Assembly: GCA_038253945.1 (NCBI GenBank)
Contig: JBBSGR010000026.1
Span: forward strand, 1-23,233
Direction: 5' to 3'
Source of the DNA: JBBRYW01 sp038253945
GTDB lineage: Bacteria; Actinomycetota; Thermoleophilia; Gaiellales; Gaiellaceae
DNA length: 23,233 nucleotides
Shown: in pieces, positions 1 through 6,990 of the stretch
Layout: each line of letters opens with the position of its first letter
How positions within the stretch are numbered: the stretch's first letter is position 1
Notes under the pieces: model-generated
Databases searched by the model: none
Told to the model about the DNA's origin: nothing
The model's input: only the letters and a program-made list of their open reading frames with translations
Translations under genes and position numbers: made by a program

Positions 1-2
1 CC

Positions 3-101
3 ACGCGGCCCGCGGCCGCCGCCGCCCATCCTGCCCGCTGGCTCGCCGCACTCCTCGCCGCCGCCCCCTGCACCTGCGACTACAGAATCTCGCTCAACTG
101 A
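3..101 (+). CDS. C-terminal tail of an unidentified upstream gene (partial)
   Basis: A reading frame enters from the left edge and stops with TGA at 99-101. It encodes about 32 residues, rich in Ala and Pro at first and ending in CTCDYRISLN. The stop lies 48 bases before the JAB-E1 gene on the same strand, so the two could share an operon. JAB and E1 genes often sit beside E2-like or ubiquitin-like genes, but this tail is too short to assign to any family. The GC-rich composition could also leave a frame open by chance. Confidence 0.25.
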   Translation, partial: TRPAAAAAHPARWLAALLAAAPCTCDYRISLN

Positions 102-129
102 CCAGGGCACTGCTCCTCAAAGAACCTTC

Positions 130-141
130 TTGGACAGGCCC
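130..141. repeat. 12-bp repeat, upstream copy (TTGGACAGGCCC)
   Basis: TTGGACAGGCCC occurs here, just ahead of the JAB-E1 start codon, and again in the same orientation at 2977-2988. The second copy sits at the promoter-proximal edge of the IS1182-like transposase remnant, where an IS terminus is expected. This copy may therefore be a relict IS end. There is no Shine-Dalgarno-like sequence between it and the ATG at 150. Confidence 0.35.
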
Positions 142-149
142 CTAAGTCG

Positions 150-1655
150 ATGCACGCCGCCGCACTGACGACCGAGACCGACCGGATGCTCGTCGAACAC
201 CTCGACCGCCCCGACGGTCAGGAGGACCTCTGCTTCGCGCTCTGGCGCCCCAGCCAAGGACGCGACCGAGTAGCGACGATCATCGCGGAGCCGATCCTCC
301 CGCGCGAATCAGAACGGACAGTGCACGGCAACGTCTCGTTTGAGCCCGCCTACTATGAGCGGGCCTTGAGCCTAGCGCTCGAGCAGGAGGCGGGTCTCGC
401 CTTTCTTCACTCTCATCCGGGTGGCCGCGGCTGGCAGGGAATGAGTTCCGACGACATCGACGCCGAGTCAGGGAAGGCCGCGCAGACGCTCGCCGCGACC
501 GGCCTGCCCCTCCTGGGGCTCACGCTCGCGACCGCCGACGGGGCCTGGAGCGCCCGCATCTGGCAAAAAACCGGCCCGCGCGTCTACGGCCGGCAGGAAT
601 GCGAGGCCGTGCGCGTCGTCGGTGACCGGCTGCGCCTGACCTACAACGACCGGCTGCGGCCCCCGCCCGAGTTCGGGCCGGAACTCACGCGCACCATTTC
701 TGGGTGGGGCGAGGAAGCGCATACGCATCTCGCGCGGCTTCGGATCGGCGTCGTGGGGGCGGGCTCGGTTGGCGCGCTTGTCGCCGAAGCGCTGGCGCGC
801 ACAGGCATTGAGCACATCCGCCTCATCGACTTCGATTCGGTCGAAACTGTCAATCGCGACCGGCTGCTGCATACGACTCCCCGCGACGCCTTCCTTGGCC
901 GCGCAAAGGTTGCGACGCTCGCACGAGGTCTCCGCCGCAGTGCAACGGCGGCGCGCCCGCGGATCGAGCCGTTCGAACTCTCAGTCGTCGAGGCCGACGG
1001 CTTCGGCGCCGCCCTCGACTGCGACGTTTTGTTCTCCTGCGTCGACCGACCCTGGCCGCGCTACGCACTGAACCTCATCGCCTACGCCCACTTGATTCCA
1101 GTCATCGACGGCGGCATCGCAGTCGAGCGAACGAAGCAGAAGAGGCTGCGGGGCGCGCACTGGAAAGCGCACGTTGCCGCACCAGGTCGAAGGTGCCTCG
1201 AGTGTGTCCAGCAGTACGATGCCGACCTGATCCAGACTGAGCGCGACGGGTTCTTTGACGACCCCGACTACATCGAACGCCTGCCGGACGACCATCCCAT
1301 TAAGCGCAACGAGAACGTCTTCGCCTTCGCCATGAGCTGCGCCGCGCTCGAGATGGGGCAGTTCCTATCGATGATCGTGGCTCCCGGCGGGGTCACCGAC
1401 TACGGCGCCCAGAACTACCACTTCGCGAACGGGAAGATCGACGTCGACGAGCGCCGTTGCGAACCAAACTGCTTCTTCAGCGGTCACTTGCTCGCGCGCG
1501 GCGACCGAGTCGGCTTCGACGCTACCGGCGTCCACCGCGCTGCGACCGCGGCCCGAGCCGATCGTGCCGAGCACGCGCGACGTCCCCTCGTGCGCACGCT
1601 TCGGATGCTCGAACGCTTACTCGAGCGCACTGGGCTTCACTACGGCGCTGGCTGA
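150..1655 (+). CDS. JAB/MPN isopeptidase-E1 (ThiF) fusion protein
   Basis: This 501-aa protein joins two modules. Residues 1-150 form a JAB/MPN metalloprotease domain with the zinc signature H87-S-H89, then S99-x2-D102. From about residue 195 to the end is a ThiF/E1 adenylyltransferase. It has a Rossmann ATP loop (GAGSVG, residues 203-208), an acidic strand (LIDFD), the Asn-Arg-Asp-Arg motif at 235-238 that contacts ATP in E1 enzymes, and a likely structural zinc site (C349-x2-C352 plus a C-x3-C near residues 436-440). Family knowledge suggests the E1 half activates the C-terminus of a ubiquitin-like protein or sulfur carrier, and the JAB half cleaves ubiquitin-like tails. Such prokaryotic E1/JAB sets occur in bacterial ubiquitin-like conjugation and anti-phage loci. 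No ubiquitin-like partner is visible here. The ATG at 150 has no clear ribosome-binding site, but the JAB domain looks complete. The protein looks cytoplasmic. Confidence 0.88.
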   Translation: MHAAALTTETDRMLVEHLDRPDGQEDLCFALWRPSQGRDRVATIIAEPILPRESERTVHGNVSFEPAYYERALSLALEQEAGLAFLHSHPGGRGWQGMSSDDIDAESGKAAQTLAATGLPLLGLTLATADGAWSARIWQKTGPRVYGRQECEAVRVVGDRLRLTYNDRLRPPPEFGPELTRTISGWGEEAHTHLARLRIGVVGAGSVGALVAEALARTGIEHIRLIDFDSVETVNRDRLLHTTPRDAFLGRAKVATLARGLRRSATAARPRIEPFELSVVEADGFGAALDCDVLFSCVDRPWPRYALNLIAYAHLIPVIDGGIAVERTKQKRLRGAHWKAHVAAPGRRCLECVQQYDADLIQTERDGFFDDPDYIERLPDDHPIKRNENVFAFAMSCAALEMGQFLSMIVAPGGVTDYGAQNYHFANGKIDVDERRCEPNCFFSGHLLARGDRVGFDATGVHRAATAARADRAEHARRPLVRTLRMLERLLERTGLHYGAG

Positions 1656-1927
1656 CCCTGTTTCCGCGGCTTCCCTGGAGGGGCTGCGGTCGTAACTGGT
1701 AATACGAACCGGACGCTGGACAGGCCGATGACACGCCGGAGGTCAAGTGACGAACCATCCGCGACCTGTGAAGTCCGGCGAAACGTCACGATTCGGTCAG
1801 GCTCGCGTGGGCTTTCTGCGCTGACGACGTGCTCCGCGCGCGTCCCTTCCCGCTCGTTTGCTGCCCCAGCGCCGATTAACGTGCTCATCGACGACAACGG
1901 AGTAGGCTCATTTGCAGGGTTTTTGTA
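1656..1927. other. Intergenic stretch with no recognisable gene
   Basis: These 272 bases separate the JAB-E1 stop from the tRNA fragment. Short open frames exist on both strands, but none has a ribosome-binding site or a recognisable product. Reading the minus strand out of the tRNA fragment gives AAAAACCCTGC and then unrelated sequence. That looks like the left arm of a terminator hairpin (expected partner GCAGGGTTTTT) with its right arm missing. Confidence 0.4.
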
Positions 1928-1975
1928 CGGGAGCGACGGGACTCGAACCCCGCGACCTCCGGCGTGACAGGCCGA
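1928..1975 (-). tRNA. tRNA-Asp(GTC) 3' fragment (attachment-site scar)
   Basis: Read on the minus strand, this stretch gives the 3' half of a tRNA-Asp. It holds the anticodon stem-loop with loop CTGTCAC (anticodon GTC), a 5-nt variable region (AGGTC), a T arm with TTCGAGT, the acceptor 3' strand CGCTCCC and discriminator G. The 5' acceptor strand and D arm are absent. At the 5' side of the anticodon stem the sequence changes abruptly to transposase-remnant DNA. The T stem has one extra G (GCGGGG where GCGGG is usual), so the fragment is not simply a perfect copy. Integrases commonly use the anticodon-to-3'-end segment of tRNA genes as att sites, so this is probably an attL or attR scar. It cannot make a functional tRNA. 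Confidence 0.72.
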
Positions 1976-2900
1976 ATCCGAGGTCCCACCAGCGCGAGCC
2001 TGTGCCCTGGTTCTTGAGCTCGCCGATCACGCCTTCGGCGTCGGGCATCCGTTGCCGGTGGGACTCGATCCCGGCGTCGCTCCGGCAGCGCGCCCGCGCC
2101 GCAAGCGCTTGCCGCTGCGCTTCGGTCTGCGGCTGCTCACCCGGCTTCGGCAGCATCGTCGGCTGCGGCGGGATGAAGGCGCTGATCCCGCGCCGCTCGG
2201 CCGAGCGCCAGATGCGCTCGGCGGCGAAGCCCGAGTCGGCCCCGCTCGACTCCAGCTCGGGACAGGCGAAGCGGGCGCGGTCGAGCAACCGATCGACGGC
2301 GTCGCCCTCGAAACCGTCGGCCTGCTCGCCGCGGCAGGCGACGATGACGCGGTGCTTGCGATCGACCGCCACCTGGCCGCGGTAGACGAGGTGGGGCGCT
2401 GGCCGGGCTTGCCGCGCAGCTTCGCCTCCGGGTCGGTACGCGAGACTGAGGTCGCGTTCGAGCTTCGGCGCTTCGGCGTCGGGCCAGAGCGCGGTTCGGC
2501 CAGCGCGAACGCGGGAGGCTCCCAGGTCGGCTGCTCGCCGACGGGCTGCTCGCCGAGCGCAAGCCGGCCGGCCGGTGCCCGCCCGCTGGCCTCGCTCGCG
2601 TCGTTCTCGTCGCCAGCCTCGGCCTCCGGCAACGCCGCCAAGGCGAGGCTCGCGCGTAGGCTCGCGAGCGCCGCATCCGCCTCGGCATGGAAGCCCATCG
2701 ATCGACAGGTGCGTCCCCTCAACGAGTCCATGCTGCATGCACAGCTCGAGCGAGCGCCGGAACAGACGCTCGAACAGCACCCCGTCCACGAAGCGGCGCG
2801 TGTGCGCGTGCGAGAGCGTCTGGTGGACGGGGAGGCGCTCGGAGAGCCCGTAGCCCAAGAAACGGCGCAGGTCGAGCCGCATGGCTGCGCCCATGGCCAT
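1976..2900 (-). pseudogene. IS1182-like (DUF772/DDE) transposase, frameshifted
   Basis: The N-terminal part (from a start near 2900) reads RFLGYGLSERLPVHQTLSH, the DUF772-like entry domain of IS1182/IS5-type transposases. The reading then shifts frame near 2690-2710, where the sense text (FHAEADAALASLRASLALA) lies in a second frame. It shifts back near 2400, where HLVYRGQVAVDRKHRVIVAC resumes in the first. The later text (ADSGFAAERIWRSAERRGI) resembles the DDE core that follows the catalytic Asp. The C-terminus merges into the tRNA fragment without a clean stop of its own, so the 3' end is probably lost. The gene looks inactive. The best candidate terminus is the TTGGACAGGCCC edge at 2977-2988. 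Confidence 0.72.
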
Positions 2901-2976
2901 GCCGTTCACCCCCTCTGCTCGACACACGCCGCCAACGAGCGCATAGGACCCCGGCCGGACCGCACCGGCGGGCTTT

Positions 2977-2988
2977 TTGGACAGGCCC
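2977..2988. repeat. Probable IS terminus, second copy of TTGGACAGGCCC
   Basis: Seen from the minus strand, the IS1182-like remnant begins GGGCCTGTCCAAAAAG here, about 90 bases upstream of the transposase start at 2900. That is where an IS end should lie. The same 12-mer occurs at 130-141 in the same orientation, so the two are not the opposite ends of one element. I found no matching inverted copy on the tRNA-fragment side. Confidence 0.4.
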
Positions 2989-3147
2989 ATAGAGCAGACA
3001 GGCAGCCTCATCGCGAACCTGGTGCTGAACTCGGCGAGAGCGTGCGGGGGTAATCGTGGCCAGCAACAATACTCACGGCGGGCGCAGGCAGAAGCGAGGA
3101 TCATCCGGGCCGCCAAGGTGAGTCAAGCTGACACCCACTGCGCACTA

Positions 3148-3176
3148 TTGACAACGCTACCCTATGAGGAGATACT
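3148..3176 (+). promoter_or_regulatory. Sigma70-type promoter for the 3.2-9.2 kb gene group
   Basis: A perfect -35 hexamer TTGACA (3148-3153) is followed after 17 bases by GATACT (3171-3176), a good -10. It stands out in this GC-rich window. It points at the small ORF at 3210 and the large vWA gene at 3560. Confidence 0.5.
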
Positions 3177-3209
3177 GACCCAAAGGTCCATGCCGTTGCC
3201 AGGAGGCGT

Positions 3210-3546
3210 CATGACAGAGCCACATGTCGACGAGACGAGGGAGCGTGCGTGGCCATTTGGGCCGAGAGCACAGAAGTCGTCTGCGGCAACGGTTGGTGCG
3301 ACGGAGGCAGATCGCTCCGACGCTGCGCGGCCCACGAACGCCCGCCCTATCAGCACAGGGAGTCGCGAAGGCTCTCTCGGTCATCTGCTCGTCCTGGCCT
3401 CGAGGACAGCGCAACTCGGCAAGCGCTCGGCCGCAGGACGACGACGAAGACCGCAGCGACCCGAGCCTGCAGATTCCGGGTGGCGCGCGGCACGAACGTC
3501 GGCCGATTCCTTGCCCCACCAGCCATCACCATCGATCCGGTCTTGA
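3210..3546 (+). CDS. Small hypothetical protein, doubtful
   Basis: The frame encodes 111 residues from an ATG with AGGAGG four bases upstream, directly below a good promoter. Its TGA lies 13 bases before the start of the vWA gene, an operon-like spacing. The protein is low-complexity (Ala, Arg, Ser, Pro), with no domain, signal peptide or membrane segment that I can recognise. Its composition also fits a chance open frame in a 5' leader. The ribosome-binding site and position favour a real gene; the sequence quality argues against it. Confidence 0.35.
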
Positions 3547-3559
3547 GAGGAAGCGTCTC

Positions 3560-6500
3560 ATGGCATGTACGCCGTATGCAGCGCCGGCTGTCAGCCTGTT
3601 CGAAAGCGTCACCCAGGGCATTTGGAGCACCGCCACCGAGACGAAGGGCGGACGCACCTGTACCCATAGCGGCGGCACGCTCACCGTAACCGCGCCGAAC
3701 GGGAGCATGAACTTCTTCGCCGGCGGCAGCCAAGTCGTCCGGCACAAGTTCTTCGGCAGCGGAAACTTTCTCGCCGTACTCACATCCGACCAAGGCCCGG
3801 GGCCGATCCAGCATTCGATGTCGATCGTCGACTTCACGGCCGCGGCGATCACCTCCCAGCAAGTGCTGTTCGTCGGGTCAGACAGCACCCTGTCGCCGCC
3901 GTGGATCCAGAGCAGCAGCGGCAGCGGCAGCGCGTGCCTGATCGGCGCACCGACCGCCTCCGGCGTCGCAGGCTTGAGCATCCTCCGGAGCGACACCGGC
4001 GATCTCATCTGCGCTGGCCCGCCCCCGTTCACACCGACGATGCAGATCATCGGTGAAGCGACGGCGACCGCGGTTCAAATCAAGCACGGTGGGACGATCG
4101 TCGGGGGTCCGTGCCCGTTCCCGGCCGGACTGCTCACGGTCCAGCCGCCCAGCCCGCCGGGTCAGACCTTCGACACCGTCAAGCTCGGCGGCTGCCCGCG
4201 GCCGCCCTCAACCAAGCAGTTCGTGCTTAAGAACAGCGGCACCGACTGCCTGACGATCAACAGCATCGGCGCGGCCGGACCGTACAGCGTCACCGCCCAG
4301 ACGCTGCCGTGGCCCGCATCGCTCGCGCCGAACGCCACGGTGACTGTCACCGTTGCCTTCGCACCCGGTGCGGCCGGCACGTTCAACAACGTCGCCCTGC
4401 CGATCACCCGCAATCCGGCCAAGGGTGCCGACAAATTGATCTGCTCAGGGGTCGCGCAGACCGCACAGGCGGCCTTCACGGCAACGCCACCGCTGATCGA
4501 TTTTCTCGAGGTTCGCGTCGGCACGTCCGCCAACAGAAGCTTGACCGTCAAGAACAGCGGCGACGTACCAATCTCGATCAGCATCCCGCCAGCCCCCGTC
4601 GGGACCCCCTTCCAGTGGGCGGGCTTCAGCGGCAGCCTGACCTGCGGCCAGCAGCAGGTGATTCCGGTGACGTTCACGCCACAGGCCGAAGGGCCACTGC
4701 AAACGGCGGTCACCGTCGCCTCCACACCCGGGGGCAGCCAGACCGTGACGCTGAAGGGTGATGGCTGCATCCCGAAGCCGGTCATCTCCGTCCCGGCCGC
4801 GCCGTTCCCGGTCTTCGGAGACGTCCGCCAGGGCTACCGCACGCTGCGGTTCATCACGGTCGAGAACACCGGCGACGACACACTCAGCTTCACCGCAACG
4901 ATCTCGGGCCCGGACGCCGGCCTGTTCGGAATCATGAAGCCGGCGATGTCCATCACCGACCTCGCCGTGTCGCGCACGTACAGCGTCGACCCGGTCACGC
5001 ACTGCGGCGGCGGATCAACAGGTGACGGCAAAGAAGAACTGGCGATCGTCTTCTTCGCCAACGCAGCCTCGCCCAAGACCGCGAACGCGACGCTCACGAT
5101 CGACAGCCACAACGACCCATCGGCGCCAGCGAGCTTCGTCCGCCCGCTGACAGCGAACGTGATTGCAGGCATCGTCGTCGACGGCCTCGCCGTCTTCGAC
5201 ACCTCAGGAAGCATGGCGCAGACCGTCCAAGGCGGCGGCACGAAAATGGCCGCCGCGATCCAAGCCGGCCGCCTGTTCGTCAACCTGGTCCCGCCCGACC
5301 TCGGCAACCGAGTCGCCGCCACCCGCTTCTCCACCGACGCGACCACCTTTCTCGGAATCGGCGAAGTGACCGCCGCCAACCAGCAGGCGAAAGTCGATGC
5401 CGTCAAAGACCCACCACTGACACCCAACGGCTGGACGGCGATCGCCGGCGGGGTGATGACCGCGATCCCCGAGTTTGCCGCGCCGCGCGCCGGCCCGGCT
5501 CCAGCGCAACTGACCAAGGCGGTCGTCGTCCTCACCGACGGACTGGATAACACCGCATTCAAGAACCCCGCCGACAACCAGTACTACTCGCTTCAGGGCA
5601 ACCCGGCCCGGGACCCGGCGAACCCAGCCAACTTCATCCCGACCCATGCCTTCGTGCCACCGGCCGGTGTCAAGATCTTCGCGGTCGGCCTCGGAACCGG
5701 CCAGGACATCGATACGTCACAGCTGGCCGCGCTCTCAAGCGGCGCCGGAGGCTACTACGGCGTCGTCGACCCGACACAGCCGGCGACCACCTACAAGCTG
5801 ATGAAGTTCTACACGCAGATCTACATGGACCTGGTCGACACATCGGTCATCAAGGATCCGCTCAACACGATCCAGCCAGGACAGACACACACGATCGAGT
5901 TTGACGTCCTCAACGGCGACGTCAGTGCGATGGTCGTCGTCTTCGACATCGGTGGTCTACGTCTATCGTTCTGGCTCGAGACACCCGGCGGCGAGATCAT
6001 CGACGCATCATTCGTCCCCGCCGGCTTCCAGCTCCGAAGCGGCTACACCGAGACGTCCCGCTTTCTCGATTTCCTCCTCCCCCCGGGCGAACCCAAGCGT
6101 TACGCCGGACGCTGGAAGCTGATCGTCAGACACGACGGAAAAGTCTGCCGAGGACGGCCCAACCCCAAGCGGCGGGAACTCGGCTTCCTTCCCGGCGACT
6201 GCAGCAGGTCCCGAAAGCCCGTCGACTACGGCTTCGCAATCGGAGTCGGCTCGAACTTCCGACTACAGGCCTACCTAACCCCCGGGCCGGTCAACGTCGG
6301 AGACCCGATAAGGCTGACTGGGCTGCCAACCGAAGCCGGGCTGCCCGTCACCGGCTGCACCGTCACTGTTGACGCAGTCTCACCCAGCGGGCAACGGTGG
6401 GCGGGGATCGTGCTGAAAGACGATGGCGGCCACGACGACGGCGACGCAAACGACGGCGAGTATGGCCGCTCGTTCATCCAGACCGCCGAGGCAGGAAGCT

Positions 6501-6727
6501 ACACGTTCACCTTCCGCGCCACCGGCTACAGCCGCGACGGTGAACCCGTCAACCGCGAAACCGTGCGCTCAAAGTACGTCGAGGGAACGATCAAACCACC
6601 TTCCCACACAGGCGATGGAGTCAAGGACAACTGCTGCGAGCGGATCATCGCCGCCCTCGAACACCAGTCGCGACTGCTTACGCAGCTCCTCAAAACAGAA
6701 ACAGGGGAGCAACGCCCGCGCACCTAG
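3560..6727 (+). CDS. vWA-domain protein with choice-of-anchor D-like repeats, no signal peptide
   Basis: This is a 1055-aa protein. The frame is open further upstream, but the ATG at 3560 has GAGAGGAA just ahead of it and the recognisable protein starts there. Residues 1-190 are Ser/Thr/Gly-rich and beta-like with no family I recognise. About 195-535 holds three Ig-like repeats of the choice-of-anchor D/ASPM-HYDIN type (LTVKNSGD, FITVENTGDD). About 540-760 is a vWA domain with a metal-ion adhesion site (D547-T-S-G-S) and a second acidic site in VVVLTDG (D660). Next comes a beta domain (about 765-905). About 914-1010 is a domain with an acidic, possibly calcium-binding loop (DDGGHDDGDANDGEYG), like modules that follow vWA in secreted proteins. 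The last 30 residues form a predicted amphipathic helix beginning NCCERIIAALEHQ. The N-terminus (MACTPYAAPAVSLF) has no signal peptide, unusual for this domain set. The role is probably adhesion or binding. Confidence 0.82.
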   Translation: MACTPYAAPAVSLFESVTQGIWSTATETKGGRTCTHSGGTLTVTAPNGSMNFFAGGSQVVRHKFFGSGNFLAVLTSDQGPGPIQHSMSIVDFTAAAITSQQVLFVGSDSTLSPPWIQSSSGSGSACLIGAPTASGVAGLSILRSDTGDLICAGPPPFTPTMQIIGEATATAVQIKHGGTIVGGPCPFPAGLLTVQPPSPPGQTFDTVKLGGCPRPPSTKQFVLKNSGTDCLTINSIGAAGPYSVTAQTLPWPASLAPNATVTVTVAFAPGAAGTFNNVALPITRNPAKGADKLICSGVAQTAQAAFTATPPLIDFLEVRVGTSANRSLTVKNSGDVPISISIPPAPVGTPFQWAGFSGSLTCGQQQVIPVTFTPQAEGPLQTAVTVASTPGGSQTVTLKGDGCIPKPVISVPAAPFPVFGDVRQGYRTLRFITVENTGDDTLSFTATISGPDAGLFGIMKPAMSITDLAVSRTYSVDPVTHCGGGSTGDGKEELAIVFFANAASPKTANATLTIDSHNDPSAPASFVRPLTANVIAGIVVDGLAVFDTSGSMAQTVQGGGTKMAAAIQAGRLFVNLVPPDLGNRVAATRFSTDATTFLGIGEVTAANQQAKVDAVKDPPLTPNGWTAIAGGVMTAIPEFAAPRAGPAPAQLTKAVVVLTDGLDNTAFKNPADNQYYSLQGNPARDPANPANFIPTHAFVPPAGVKIFAVGLGTGQDIDTSQLAALSSGAGGYYGVVDPTQPATTYKLMKFYTQIYMDLVDTSVIKDPLNTIQPGQTHTIEFDVLNGDVSAMVVVFDIGGLRLSFWLETPGGEIIDASFVPAGFQLRSGYTETSRFLDFLLPPGEPKRYAGRWKLIVRHDGKVCRGRPNPKRRELGFLPGDCSRSRKPVDYGFAIGVGSNFRLQAYLTPGPVNVGDPIRLTGLPTEAGLPVTGCTVTVDAVSPSGQRWAGIVLKDDGGHDDGDANDGEYGRSFIQTAEAGSYTFTFRATGYSRDGEPVNRETVRSKYVEGTIKPPSHTGDGVKDNCCERIIAALEHQSRLLTQLLKTETGEQRPRT

Positions 6728-6918
6728 GAGATCAGCCGAATCGACCCTCGGGCAGACGCCCAAAACGTTCATGCCACCCGCAGCCAACAGCCCTCCCATT
6801 GCCTTTGCGCTTGATACGAGCCCCGGAAGGCTGTCCGATCGCATCGACGCCCGAACCTCGAGAACAGACGGTAGGCATCGGTGTTGGGGGTGGCTGGCTT
6901 GTGACTGCGGCATGTGGA

Positions 6919-6959
6919 CACCCAGCGCATCGCGAGATCGCGAGATCGGCGCCTGGGTG
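6919..6959 (+). promoter_or_regulatory. Hairpin in the leader of the M43 protease gene
   Basis: CACCCAG (6919-6925) pairs with CTGGGTG (6953-6959). Three more pairs (CGC with GCG) continue inside after one bulged C. The loop contains CGCGAGAT twice in tandem. It ends about 31 bases before the ATG at 6991, so it would sit in the mRNA leader, where it could tune translation or end transcripts from upstream. No T-run follows, so it is not a classical terminator. The rest of the 263-base gap (6728-6990) shows only a weak short frame. Confidence 0.45.
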
Positions 6960-6990
6960 CCGAATGCGATCTAAGAAATGAGGCACAGAG

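Noticed and set aside
1928..1975. A complete functional tRNA-Asp
   Set aside because: No 5' acceptor strand or D arm is present, and the T stem has an extra base.
3224..3559. N-terminal extension of the vWA protein in the same open frame
   Set aside because: The extra 112 residues are low-complexity and lack a signal peptide, and the ATG at 3560 has a good ribosome-binding site directly after the stop of the upstream ORF.
6799..6981. 60-codon ORF between the vWA and M43 genes
   Set aside because: There is no ribosome-binding site or family resemblance, and it overlaps the leader hairpin.
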